This document shows, piece by piece, positions 15,881 through 25,800 of a DNA stretch of 64,000 nt; the first letter of the stretch is position 1, and each line of letters begins with the position of its first letter. The DNA lies in the NCBI RefSeq assembly GCF_002706375.1, contig NZ_CP017706.1:1488001-1552000 (forward strand), read 5' to 3'. Position numbers and translations under genes: made by a program. The notes beneath the pieces are model-generated. The model saw only the letters and a list, made by a program, of their open reading frames with translations. It was not told the DNA's origin and did not search any database. The DNA comes from Lactobacillus amylovorus DSM 20531 (GTDB lineage: Bacteria; Bacillota; Bacilli; Lactobacillales; Lactobacillaceae).

Positions 15881-16746
15881 TGAAGAGCAATCAAAAGAAA
15901 GCTTGGCTCTTTTTAGCGCCAACAATTATCTTTGTTACTTTCTTTAGTATTTACCCAATTTTACGGGCATTTGTGATGAGTTTCCAAAGCGGTCCATTAA
16001 TCAATTTGAACTGGACTGGCTTTAGCAACTATCAATACATCTTTAGTGATCCCGAATTTTGGCGCGCAATTAGAAACACCATTCTTTATGCGCTAATTTC
16101 GGTGCCTGTAGCATTAGCTATTTCAATCATGCTCGCATGGTTTATTTTCAGTAAGGTAAAGCACAAGTCATTCTTTGAAACGACTTTCTTTATGCCTTAC
16201 GTTACTTCAACCATTGCGATTGGTATCGTGTTCCGTTACATCTTTAATGGTGAATACGGGATGCTTAACTTCCTATTAAGAGCACTTCATTTGCCAGCTC
16301 CTAACTGGATTGATGATCCATCAATGTCACTGACAACCATCATTATCTTTGGTGTTTGGACATCACTTGCCTTTAACATCGTTATCTTGATGGGTGCTCT
16401 TCGTAACATTGATCCAAACTACTACACTATTGCCGATATGTACGGCGCAACCGGTACTGAAAAGTTCTGGCGTATTACTATGCCACAACTTGTACCAACG
16501 ATCGCCTTCTTATTGACGATGAACATTATTGCGGCATTCAAGATTTATACTTCCGTATATGCATTGTTCAACGGACAAGCAGGTGTCGGAAACTCAGCTA
16601 CAACGGCAGTGTTCTACATTTATAACAAATTTCAAATTGTAGGTACGCCAGGTGTAGCGATGGCTGCAACGGTAATTTTATTCCTCATCATTATGTTCGT
16701 AACCTTCTTACAACGTAAGATGATGAAAAAGATTGGGGGACGGTAA
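15880..16746 (+). CDS. ugpA: ABC importer permease, UgpA-like
   Basis: Integral membrane protein of 288 residues with six hydrophobic segments and the EAA-loop region IDPNYYTIADMYGATGTEKFWRIT (shown as the start IDPNYYTIADMYGATG at about 181-196), which docks on the ATPase. First of two permease subunits in the operon. Belongs to the MalF/UgpA class of carbohydrate or glycerol-3-phosphate importers. Confidence 0.88.
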   Translation: MKSNQKKAWLFLAPTIIFVTFFSIYPILRAFVMSFQSGPLINLNWTGFSNYQYIFSDPEFWRAIRNTILYALISVPVALAISIMLAWFIFSKVKHKSFFETTFFMPYVTSTIAIGIVFRYIFNGEYGMLNFLLRALHLPAPNWIDDPSMSLTTIIIFGVWTSLAFNIVILMGALRNIDPNYYTIADMYGATGTEKFWRITMPQLVPTIAFLLTMNIIAAFKIYTSVYALFNGQAGVGNSATTAVFYIYNKFQIVGTPGVAMAATVILFLIIMFVTFLQRKMMKKIGGR

Positions 16747-16749
16747 AAA

Positions 16750-17574
16750 ATGAAGAAGATTCGTTGGGGTGCTTTGGTTGCTTACATCGTTTTAGCAATC
16801 TTTGCGATTATTACTGTCTTTCCATTCGTTTACATGATTTTGGGCGGACTAATGAGTTTTAGAGAAACGACAACGATTCCGCCAACATTAATTCCTAAGC
16901 ACTTTGAATGGTCAAACTATGCTAAGGTCTTTGCCCAAGCACCATTTGCTCGTTACTTCTTAAACACCTTTATTACGGCTAGTGTAACGACTATCGTAAG
17001 TTTGTTTAACGCACTTCTTGGTGCTTTTGCCATGGTTAACTTGAAGTTCAAGGGTAAGGGCGTTGTACAAGTCGTTCTTTTGTCACTCTTGATGGTGCCA
17101 GGTGAAGCAATCATCTTCACTAACTACAACACCATTGCCAGAATGGGCTTACTTAACACCTACATCGGTTTGGTATTACCATTCTTGACTTCAATTTTCT
17201 ACATGTACTACTTACAAAGCTACTTCGGCTCAATCTCACAAACCATCTACAAGGCTGCGATGATTGACGGGGCTAGCGACTGGGAATACATCTGGAGAAT
17301 TTTGGTACCAATGTCTAAAGGTGGTTTGTTCACTGTGGCGCTTTTGAGCTTCATTTCAGGTTGGAATTCATTCCTATGGCCATTATTGGTAACCAATGAA
17401 GACAGCATGAGACTGTTGAACAACGGTTTAACTTCATTTGCCTCAGATGCAGGTAGTGAAACGCAATTGCAATTAGCAGCTGCTACATTAACCGTTTTGC
17501 CAATCTTGATCTTATACTTCATCTTTAGAAAGCAAATTATTCGAGGAGTAGTACGTAATGACCTTAAAGGATAA
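16750..17574 (+). CDS. ugpE: ABC importer permease, UgpE-like
   Basis: Second permease, 274 residues, six hydrophobic segments and an EAA loop (IYKAAMIDGASDWEYIWRI at about 165-183). Pairs with the preceding subunit to form the channel. Separated by three bases from the upstream gene and overlapping the downstream metallo-hydrolase by 17 bases, so all are made from one message. Confidence 0.88.
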   Translation: MKKIRWGALVAYIVLAIFAIITVFPFVYMILGGLMSFRETTTIPPTLIPKHFEWSNYAKVFAQAPFARYFLNTFITASVTTIVSLFNALLGAFAMVNLKFKGKGVVQVVLLSLLMVPGEAIIFTNYNTIARMGLLNTYIGLVLPFLTSIFYMYYLQSYFGSISQTIYKAAMIDGASDWEYIWRILVPMSKGGLFTVALLSFISGWNSFLWPLLVTNEDSMRLLNNGLTSFASDAGSETQLQLAAATLTVLPILILYFIFRKQIIRGVVRNDLKG

Positions 17575-18853
17575 AACAACCGTTACCTTTTATAACGGTT
17601 TAACCACAATTGGTGGACCAATGATCGAAGTGGCTTATAACAAGTCACACGTTCTGTTTGACTTAGGCGAAGTATATCGTCCTGAGTTAAAGCTGCCAGA
17701 TGAAAGTTACCAAACTTTGATTAAAAATCAGTTGATTGGGGATGTGCCTAATTTTTACGATCCAAAAATTACGGGCAAGCCAATCGATACTGAACGCTGG
17801 GAACACTCTGCAGCTTACATTTCACACTTACACTTGGACCACAGCAAGGTCCTAAACTTGCTTGCACCTGAAATCCCACTTTATGCAGGTCCAATTACTG
17901 CTCATTTACTTCCTGCTTTGAATGAAAATGGTGACTTTCTTTTACCAGCCGCTGGACACGAGAAGAACTACACTCGTCCAATCATTGCGGCTGAGTATAA
18001 GAAGCCGATCAAGGTGGGAGATATTACCCTGGAAATATACCCTAGTGACCACGATGCTTACGGTGCAACCGGCTTACTAGTTAAGACACCGGACAAGCAA
18101 ATCGCCTACACTGGTGATATTCGTTTGCATGGCTACCACCCAGATTGGGTTCGTGCCTTCATGCAAGCGGCCAAAGGTAGCGATATGTTGATCATTGAGG
18201 GTACTGGCGTTTCTTGGCCAGAAGAAAAGCACGATGAAAACAGCGAAGAATTCACTGGTCCTAAGAACGAAGTGGAGTTAACTGAAGAAATCATGCGCTT
18301 GCAAAACGCCAACCCTGATCGCCAAATCACCTTTAACACTTACCCAACTAACGTGGAGCGTTTGCTTAGAATTATTTCTGATTCTCCACGTAAGGTGGTT
18401 TTGCATGCTAAGCGTGCGCATTTGATTAAGGACAGTCTTAACGAAGATTATCCATATTACTACTTGCCAGAAGACAAGAAGTATTCTGATTTGAATCCAG
18501 AGTTTGAAGTCAGCTACGACGAGCTTTTGGCGGATAATCATAAATACTTATGGCAAACTGTAAGCGATTATGATAAGCTTCAAGTGGGCGGCCTTTACAT
18601 CCACTCAAATGCCGAGCCATTGGGTGACTTTGACCCTGCCTACAAGCCATTTGTAGAGCAATTCGCTAAAAATAAAATTGAGTTCATTGCATTGCGTTGC
18701 TCAGGCCACGCCGATGAAAAAGAACTCAAAGAAATAATTGGTGGGATTCAGCCAGTTATTTTGGTACCGGTGCACACATTGCATCCGGAGCTGGAAGAGA
18801 ATCCATTTGGAGAACGTATTTTACCTAAACGTGGTCAAACAGCCACGCTTTAG
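17558..18853 (+). CDS. MBL-fold beta-CASP hydrolase inside the importer operon
   Basis: Metallo-beta-lactamase-fold protein of 431 residues. The zinc motif reads SHLHLDHSK (about 89-97), a later histidine/Asp pair is in YPSDHDAYGATG, and the C-terminal SGHADEKEL and PVHTLHPE elements are the motif pattern of the beta-CASP branch (RNase J, CPSF-like). It is shorter than RNase J and lacks its C-terminal domain. Its gene overlaps ugpE by 17 bases with its own GAGGAG site and precedes the binding-protein gene, so it belongs to the operon. A phosphodiesterase acting on the imported compound or an RNA nuclease are both possible; the fold is sure, the substrate is not. Confidence 0.78.
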   Translation: MTLKDKTTVTFYNGLTTIGGPMIEVAYNKSHVLFDLGEVYRPELKLPDESYQTLIKNQLIGDVPNFYDPKITGKPIDTERWEHSAAYISHLHLDHSKVLNLLAPEIPLYAGPITAHLLPALNENGDFLLPAAGHEKNYTRPIIAAEYKKPIKVGDITLEIYPSDHDAYGATGLLVKTPDKQIAYTGDIRLHGYHPDWVRAFMQAAKGSDMLIIEGTGVSWPEEKHDENSEEFTGPKNEVELTEEIMRLQNANPDRQITFNTYPTNVERLLRIISDSPRKVVLHAKRAHLIKDSLNEDYPYYYLPEDKKYSDLNPEFEVSYDELLADNHKYLWQTVSDYDKLQVGGLYIHSNAEPLGDFDPAYKPFVEQFAKNKIEFIALRCSGHADEKELKEIIGGIQPVILVPVHTLHPELEENPFGERILPKRGQTATL

Positions 18854-18907
18854 TAAAATTAAAGATTATTGTTGTTTAGTTTTATTTTTTTAGGAGGATT
18901 TATCCAA

Positions 18908-20212
18908 ATGAAGTTTAGTAAGAAACTTGCTATGGCTGCCGTTGCTGCTTTAGCCTTAGTAGGAACTGCTGCTTGTTCAAATGGCGGTAGCAACACTTCA
19001 TCAAGTTCATCAGAAAAGATTCCATCAAAGATTACTAAGAAGACTACAGTTGTCTTTTGGAACGCTATGCTTGGTGTACAAGGTTCTACTTTGAAGCAAT
19101 TGACTAACGAATTCGAAAAGAAGAACCCTAAGATTAACGTTAAGTTGGAAAACCAAGGTGCTTACGATGATTTGCAAGCTAAGATCAACTCAACTTTGCA
19201 ATCACCAAACAACTTGCCAACTATTACCCAAGCATATCCAGGCTGGCTTTGGAATGCTGCACAAAACAAGATGCTTGTAAACATAACTCCATACATCAAC
19301 AACAAGAATGTTGGTTGGGGTAGCGCTAAGGCATCTGGTATTAGAACCGAACTTCTTGACGGTGCTAAGATCAAGGGTACCCAATATGGTATTCCATTTA
19401 ACAAGTCAATCGAAACTTTGACTTACAACGCTGACATGTTCAAGAAGTATGGCATTAAGAAAGTTCCAACCACTATGGAAGAACTTAAGCAAGTGTCAGA
19501 AACTATTTACAAGAAGAGTAACCACAAGGTTGTAGGTGCTGGTTTTGACTCACTTTCGAACTACTACACTCTTGGCTTAAAGAACGAAGGCATTAACTTC
19601 TCAGACAAGGTTAACTTCAGTGGTGCTGCTTCAAAGAAAGTTATTAACTACTACGCAGATGGTATCAAGAAGGGTTACTTCAGAGTGGCTGGTTCAGAAC
19701 ACTACCTTTCAGGTCCATTTGCTAACGAAAAGGTTGCTATGTTCATCGGTACTTCAGCAGGTGAAGGTTTCGTTAAGCAAGGTGTAGGCAACAAGTTCAC
19801 TTACGACGTTGCTCCACGTCCTGGCAAGTACACTATGCAACAAGGTACTGACATTTACATGTTCAACCACGCAACTGCTGATCAAAAGGCAGCCGCATTT
19901 AAGTACATTAAGTTCTTGGTATCTAAGTCAAGTCAACTTAAGTGGGCTAATGCTACTGGTTACATTCCAGTTAACGAAAGCGTTGTAACTTCAAGCGAAT
20001 ACAAGAACAACAAGAGCACCAAGCTTCCTGCTAAACTTGAAGACTCAATGAAGCACTTGTACAGTGTTCCTGTTTCAAAGAACTCAAACGCTGCATACCA
20101 ACAATTGAACAGCATTATGCAAAACATTTTGTCCGCAGCACAAAAGGGTCAAAATGTTAACAGCCAAATTAACGCTGGTAAGCAAAAGTTTGATGCTGCT
20201 TGGAAGCAATAA
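18908..20212 (+). CDS. ugpB: ABC importer solute-binding lipoprotein, UgpB-like
   Basis: Lipoprotein of 434 residues that captures substrate outside the membrane. The signal ends in the lipobox ALVGTAAC with Cys at about 23, followed by a Ser-rich linker. The mature part is a cluster-B type binding protein of carbohydrate/glycerol-3-phosphate importers (VVFWNAMLGVQGSTLKQL start; DGAKIKGTQYGIPFNKS in the hinge). The start at 18908 is set by AGGAGG at about 18892. An upstream in-frame ATG at 18869 would add 13 hydrophobic residues and break the lipoprotein signal. Last gene of the operon; a terminator follows. Confidence 0.88.
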   Translation: MKFSKKLAMAAVAALALVGTAACSNGGSNTSSSSSEKIPSKITKKTTVVFWNAMLGVQGSTLKQLTNEFEKKNPKINVKLENQGAYDDLQAKINSTLQSPNNLPTITQAYPGWLWNAAQNKMLVNITPYINNKNVGWGSAKASGIRTELLDGAKIKGTQYGIPFNKSIETLTYNADMFKKYGIKKVPTTMEELKQVSETIYKKSNHKVVGAGFDSLSNYYTLGLKNEGINFSDKVNFSGAASKKVINYYADGIKKGYFRVAGSEHYLSGPFANEKVAMFIGTSAGEGFVKQGVGNKFTYDVAPRPGKYTMQQGTDIYMFNHATADQKAAAFKYIKFLVSKSSQLKWANATGYIPVNESVVTSSEYKNNKSTKLPAKLEDSMKHLYSVPVSKNSNAAYQQLNSIMQNILSAAQKGQNVNSQINAGKQKFDAAWKQ

Positions 20213-20233
20213 AACTAAATAGCAATTAATGTT

Positions 20234-20264
20234 AAAAGCAGACCGTGGTGGGTCTGCTTTTTTT
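20234..20264 (+). terminator. Terminator of the importer operon
   Basis: AAAAGCAGACC-GTGGTG-GGTCTGCTTTTTTT, an 11-base stem and T run. Confidence 0.9.
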
Positions 20265-20315
20265 ATGGAAAAATGGTAACATTTATAGGTAAATAAAAAT
20301 GCAGAGGTGAGCCAG

Positions 20316-21233
20316 TTGATAAGACAACAAAATTTCCCGGTGGAAACAAAATATAAATGGTACGACATCAACAATTTAAGCGAGGAAGACAGCGATAAGT
20401 TGCAAAGTGAGTTCAATTTTACGCCGGATATTATTTCATATATTTCCGACCGTCATGAACGTCCTCACTACGACTATGACTTGCATACCAAGAGTCACTT
20501 GCTAGTTTATGATGTACCAATCTGGCCCACCAATACGATTAAGCACTTCATTTCCCACCCAATTACATTCTTGGTTGTCGGTGAAAATGTCTTCACTTTC
20601 CATACCGAATCAACCAGTTATGTTTTTGACGAATTCAACGACGAACATATGCGGGAAAGATTATCTGAAGCAAAGGATGTAACAGAACTGTTGATGCTGT
20701 TCTTCCTTTACTCTTCACAATATTTCCAGCGTGCCGTTACGCAGCTTGATGTTGAGCGTAACAGCTTGGATCAAAGATTGTCTGATGACATTAACAACAA
20801 GGATTTGGTCGAGCTTTCTAATATTGAAAAAAGTTTGGTTTATTTGTCCAGTTCTATTCAAACTGATCTGATCATGTTGCACAGCTTGGACCACAGTAAA
20901 TTGAACTTCACTAAAGAAGCTAAAGAACGACTCGATGACGTGTTAATTGAATCAAGCCAGTCAGCAGAAATGGTTAGGATTTCACAACAAGTTACGAAGA
21001 CTTTGTCAGCAACATCCAACAACATGATGAACAATAACCTGAACGACACGATGCGGTTCTTAACTGTGTGGTCATTGGTTTTGACGATTCCAACTATTTT
21101 GACTGGGTTCTATGGGATGAACGTTTCTTTGCCAATCTTGAAAAACTCGTTTGACTGGATTTTGATTATCCTGTTGATGGTGGTTTTGATGATCTGGCTA
21201 GTAATTCTGATGAAGCGACACCATTTCTTCTAA
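20316..21233 (+). CDS. corA: CorA-family divalent cation transporter
   Basis: Magnesium/cobalt-type channel of 305 residues. The N-terminal domain is cytosolic; two C-terminal membrane helices follow, with the signature FYGMNVSLP ending the first (GMN selectivity motif). A TTG start at 20316 is preferred because GAGGTGA lies six bases upstream; the in-frame GTG at 20307 is part of that ribosome site. Works as a pentamer in the family. It is 15 bases before the beta-lactamase-fold gene. Confidence 0.88.
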   Translation: MIRQQNFPVETKYKWYDINNLSEEDSDKLQSEFNFTPDIISYISDRHERPHYDYDLHTKSHLLVYDVPIWPTNTIKHFISHPITFLVVGENVFTFHTESTSYVFDEFNDEHMRERLSEAKDVTELLMLFFLYSSQYFQRAVTQLDVERNSLDQRLSDDINNKDLVELSNIEKSLVYLSSSIQTDLIMLHSLDHSKLNFTKEAKERLDDVLIESSQSAEMVRISQQVTKTLSATSNNMMNNNLNDTMRFLTVWSLVLTIPTILTGFYGMNVSLPILKNSFDWILIILLMVVLMIWLVILMKRHHFF

Positions 21234-21248
21234 GATTGAGGCAAATAA

Positions 21249-22196
21249 ATGAAACATAAAGTATTAATAGGTGCAATTATTACGACCTTGGTGGCATTTC
21301 TTTTGTACACGACTAACTTAAAACGCGTGGATAACGCCAAATTAAAGGTTGTGGGACCAACAACCAGCAAGGTTAATAAGAAGAAAAAAGCCAAGGAACC
21401 AAAGGTCAAGACGCTGAAGGAACCTAAGGTTAACTCAATTGAATATACCAACCACGTTAAGGCTAAAAGCGGTAGCAACAAGAAGCTGGTTAAGATCATT
21501 AAGAAGACGATGGGCGTTGATGACAGCTACCAAGTTGCTGTCCAAGATTTGACCAATTCTAGCCGTTATGCCGTGGTCGCTAATACGCAAAAAGCACATG
21601 ATGCTAAAAAGGCGATGAAGCTGTTCTTGCTTATTGCGCTATATGAACAAGAACAAAACGGTAAGATTAATTCTAGAACCGCGATTAAGATTAAGAAGTC
21701 AGACAAGACCAAGGGCGATAAGATGTTCCAGGTTAATATGGCTTATGGCATTGCTTACTTGCGTGAAGGGATGCTTAAAGGAAATAAGACTGCATCAAAC
21801 GCTTTGCTTAGAAAAGTTGGCGTAAATAATGTTGACTCTGTAGCTAAGAGAATGGGTGCAACGCAAACGTCGATCGCCAAGAACTTTAACGGTGATTCAT
21901 ATGGTAAGACGACTGCTAACGATTTGACTAAGACGATGGTCGGTCTTTACCAAGGTAGAGTGCTTAACCGGCAACATGCTAGTCGTGTGCTTAGCACAAT
22001 TGCTAGCTCACGTCCTTTGCCAAGCATGGTGAACGGCATCAGTGGCGGCGTTTATGCGATCGGTGATGATGATTTTGCGACAGCAATCGTCCAAGGCAAC
22101 GGTCATGCTTACAGCATGTCTGTTTGGGGCAGCAATAATAAGAACTTTAATAAGCTAGGCAAACAAGTTAATAATTGGTTTAGTAAAAGAAAATAA
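21249..22196 (+). CDS. Beta-lactamase-fold protein with missing catalytic residues, exported
   Basis: A 315-residue protein with an N-terminal membrane anchor (about 5-20), a very basic Lys/Pro linker (about 38-62) and a class A beta-lactamase/penicillin-binding fold from about 75. The sequence KKAMKLFLLIALYEQEQNGKI aligns with the SxxK helix, but the Ser position is Lys121 (KAMK 121-124). The SDN loop reads GNK (178-180) and no KTG triad is seen near 267-272. All three catalytic motifs are therefore lost, so hydrolysis or acylation is unlikely; a structural or peptidoglycan-binding role is possible. It follows corA and ends in a terminator. Confidence 0.75.
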   Translation: MKHKVLIGAIITTLVAFLLYTTNLKRVDNAKLKVVGPTTSKVNKKKKAKEPKVKTLKEPKVNSIEYTNHVKAKSGSNKKLVKIIKKTMGVDDSYQVAVQDLTNSSRYAVVANTQKAHDAKKAMKLFLLIALYEQEQNGKINSRTAIKIKKSDKTKGDKMFQVNMAYGIAYLREGMLKGNKTASNALLRKVGVNNVDSVAKRMGATQTSIAKNFNGDSYGKTTANDLTKTMVGLYQGRVLNRQHASRVLSTIASSRPLPSMVNGISGGVYAIGDDDFATAIVQGNGHAYSMSVWGSNNKNFNKLGKQVNNWFSKRK

Positions 22197-22205
22197 ATAG
22201 GCATA

Positions 22206-22236
22206 AATAATAAGGCGAAACGCCTTATTATTTTTT
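22206..22236 (+). terminator. Terminator after beta-lactamase-fold gene
   Basis: AATAATAAGGC-GAAA-CGCCTTATTATTTTTT, an 11-base stem with GAAA loop. Confidence 0.9.
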
Positions 22237-22246
22237 ACATTATTTA

Positions 22247-22286
22247 CACTATGTAGATTGTATTCTTCACTTTGTAGTGATATATT
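22247..22286 (+). promoter_or_regulatory. TetR/MMPL promoter with two operator-like repeats
   Basis: TTGTAT (22258-22263) and TATATT (22281-22286) are 17 bases apart. CACTATGTAG (22247-22256) and CACTTTGTAG (22268-22277) are near-identical direct repeats 21 bases apart, two helical turns, one ahead of the -35 and one inside the spacer. This is the layout expected for autorepression by the TetR protein encoded next. Confidence 0.65.
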
Positions 22287-22316
22287 ATTATTATGCTAGG
22301 AGAAGGAGGGATGAGA

Positions 22317-22892
22317 ATGGCACAAAAAAGAAATCTTGATCTGGACAAGATCATCGATCAGGCAACTGAGCTGATTTGTGAGAAGGGCTTAGATAAGATG
22401 ACGATGCCAGCTTTGGCTAAGTCATTAGATATTCGTTCGCAATCACTTTATCACTATGTTTCAGGCCGAAAGCAGTTATTATCCTTAATTGGTGCAAGAC
22501 AAGTGAAGATCTTACGGCACAAGTTAATGGATGATTTGATCGGGATCTCCGGTAAGGAGGCCTTGCTTAAGTTTGCGGACACGGTGCGTGACTTTTTGTT
22601 GAGTGATCGGGCTTTGTCCAGTATTGTGTATCATTTGAACGAATATCCCAAGGATGCTGAGATTAGTCAGGAGATTTTTAATCTGATAAAATTAGGTGAA
22701 AAGCTTAATTTTAGAAAAGAGAGTGTCATTTCATTCCATGCTTTAATTGGTGCTGTATTGGGTTATGTGTTTTTAGACAATTCATCTTCTTTTGTTGATG
22801 AAACTAAGGATGAATCTAATCGTAATTATCACGAAATGATTCTGCGTCTCGTAGAACCAGAGCCTGATTTACAAAAACTAGGGAGGAAATAG
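22317..22892 (+). CDS. TetR-family transcriptional regulator
   Basis: Repressor of 191 residues with an N-terminal helix-turn-helix (about 25-50: MTMPALAKSLDIRSQSLYHYV) and an all-alpha ligand domain. The start at 22317 is set by AAGGAGGG six bases upstream; in-frame ATGs at 22293 and 22311 are too early. It is four bases ahead of the MMPL transporter gene, so it very probably controls that transporter and itself. The ligand is unknown. Confidence 0.85.
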   Translation: MAQKRNLDLDKIIDQATELICEKGLDKMTMPALAKSLDIRSQSLYHYVSGRKQLLSLIGARQVKILRHKLMDDLIGISGKEALLKFADTVRDFLLSDRALSSIVYHLNEYPKDAEISQEIFNLIKLGEKLNFRKESVISFHALIGAVLGYVFLDNSSSFVDETKDESNRNYHEMILRLVEPEPDLQKLGRK

Positions 22893-22896
22893 GAAA

Positions 22897-25800
22897 GTGC
22901 AGAAATTTCTGAAAAATCATGTTTTTTCTTTAATTGCATGGGTTTTGATATTGATTATTTCCGTTGTTGCTTTGCCTAATATCACTGAGCTAACTAACGC
23001 TCATTCAGATATTACATTGCCAAGCAATGTTGAAAGCAACGTCGCACAATCAATTGAAAACAACTGGGGTGCAAAGAAGAAAAACACCTATGCGATAGCA
23101 CTTGTTTTTAACAAGGAACATGGCAAGCTGACAGATGCTGATAAACAAGCTATCAACAATACGCTCGATAAGTTTACTAATGATAAAAGCAAGTACGGAA
23201 TTAAGGACACGCTGCTTCCTGATTCCAATATTGCTACTAGAAAGAAGCTTCAATCAAAGGACGGTACGACTTGGGTAGCACAATTCAACGTATCTAAGAA
23301 GGGCCGTACGGTTGAACAAGTTTATAACCAAATGAATAGGGATGTTAAGACGCAAGGCCTTCGCACTTACGTAACTGGTGCCGACGTTTTGCAACATGAC
23401 TTCTCTGCTTCAATTCAGGAAGGAATTAAGAAGACTGAAGCAATCACTATTGTCTTCATCTTTATTGTCTTAATCATTGTATTTAGATCACCAATTGTGC
23501 CATTAATTTCATTATTGACTGTTGGTGTATCATTCCTTACTTCCTTCTCAATTGTTACGAACTTAGTAGAACATGCTAATTTCCCATTCTCAAACTTTAC
23601 TCAGGTGTTCATGGTTATCGTGCTATTTGGTATCGGTACCGACTACAACATCCTGCTGTATGACAAGTTTAAAGAGGATCTGGGGAAAGGGATGGACAAG
23701 TACAAGGCGATGCACGATGCACTTCGTAACGCTGGTAAGACCATCCTTTACTCAGGTTCATCTATCTTAATCGGTTTTACAGCTTTAAGTTTGGCTAAAT
23801 TCTCTATTTACAGATCAGCTGTTGGTGTTGCCGTTGGTGTTGCCGTACTTTTGGTAGTACTTTTAACACTCAACCCATTCTTTATGGCTGTTCTTGGTAA
23901 GAAGATGTTCTGGCCAGTTAAGAAGTTCACTGGCGAAAGTGATGATAAGCTTTGGCATGGAATTTCAGCTTCAACTTTGAAACAACCAATTATTTACTTG
24001 GTTGTTTTAGCTGTTGTTACTGTTCCATTCATGTTGATGTACTCAGGTCACTTGAATTACGACGATACTGATGAAATTGCTGATTCAGTTCCATCAAAGC
24101 AAGGTTTGTTGGTAGTTCAAAAGCACTTCTCAAAGGGTATGGCTGAGCCATCATACTTGTACATCCAAAGTAAACATAGATTAGATAACGAAGAAAACTT
24201 GAAGTTGATTGATCAATTGACCAGACAACTTCAACAATCAAAAGACGTTTCATTTGCAACATCTGTAACCCAACCTTACGGTCAACCAATTGATATGCTT
24301 TACGTAAATAATCAATTGAACACTGTTAACGATGGGGTAGATCAAGCTCGTTCCGGTTTAGGTAAGTTAAGCAAAGGTGCTAATAAAGTAGCAAACGGTG
24401 CTAACAGATTAAGAGACGGTGCTGATCAACTTCAAGATGGTACGGGTCGTCTTCAAAGTGGTGCCCAACAATTAGTTGGTGGTACTAGTCGTTTGCAAAG
24501 CGGTGCCCAACAATTGCAAAGTGGTGCCGTTCGTTTACAAAACGGTTCAAATCAATTAGTTAGTGGTGCTACTCGTCTTGAAACTGGTGCAGGTCGTTTG
24601 GCTAGTGGTACTCACGCACTTCAAAGTGGTGCAAGCAGCTTACAAAGCGGTGCTAACAAGTTGCAAAATGGTGCCAACAGTTTGCAAGCTGGTACCAAGA
24701 CTTTGCAAAATGGTACCCAACAAATGGCCAACCAATTGCAACAATTGAGTTCACAACTTTCAAATCAATTAAGTGGTTCAAACAAGCAACAACTTGCTGC
24801 ATTGCAAACCGCTTTGCCACAAATTAACAGTGGTATTCAACAATTGAATCAAGCTGTTAGTGGATTGGATACTGCTAAATTGACTGAACAATTGAATGCT
24901 TTATCTAAACAAATTGATGCTATGGCTGGTCAACAAGGACAACAAAATTCTGATCCGGCAGCTGCAATGAAGCAAAAAATTGTAAATGCAATTCAAAGTA
25001 GCCAAGACTTTAAAGATGAAAGTGATAAACAAGCTGCAATGAAGGCTATAGCAGGTGCAATGCCTAGTGAATCTACAAATGGTGCTTCAAGCTCAGTAGC
25101 TTCAAATATTGCAGGTCTTAAGTCGCAATTAGGTTCATTGCAATCATCACTTCAACAATTATCAACTCTTCAAGCTCAAGTAGCTAAGTTAGCTCAAGCT
25201 TCAAACCAAGCACTTCCGGGTGCCGCAACTGCTTTGAACCAATTAAGCTCAGGCTTAAGTCAAGTTCAATCAGCTGCTAGTGCAGGTGTTGCCGGTGCAA
25301 ACAAGCTTAACTCAGGTGCTGCTGCTCTTAACAGTGGTGCAGGTCGCTTGAGTACTGGTCTTGGCAGTCTTGCAAGTGGTGCAGGTCGTCTTAACGCTGG
25401 AGTTGGCCAACTTAACAGTGGTGCAGGTCAACTTCAATCAGGCTTAGGTACTCTTGCCAACGGTGCAGGTACTCTTAACACTGGTCTTGGTACTCTTGCT
25501 AATGGTGCAGGTCAACTTAACTCAGGTGTTGGTCAATTAGCAAGCCAAGCTCCAGCTCTTATCTCAGGTATCGGTCAACTTAACAGTGGTGCCGGCCAAC
25601 TCAGCATGGGTGCTGGCAAGTTAGCTGCTAAGGCTCCAGAACTTACTACAGGTATCGATACTGTAAACAGTGGTTTGGGTCAAGGTGAAGCTTACCTTAG
25701 AGGCTTAGGTTTATCTGCTGCCGCAGATACCTTCTACATTCCAAAGGAATTCTTGAAGAATGAAATGTTCAAGAAGTCAATGGATGTATACCTCAGCCCT

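Noticed and set aside
24380..25660. Dense DNA repeats that look like a tandem-repeat or CRISPR array
   Set aside because: They are codons of the LxxGAxxL protein repeats of the MMPL gene; spacing is irregular and there are no spacers. No CRISPR or cas gene is in the window.
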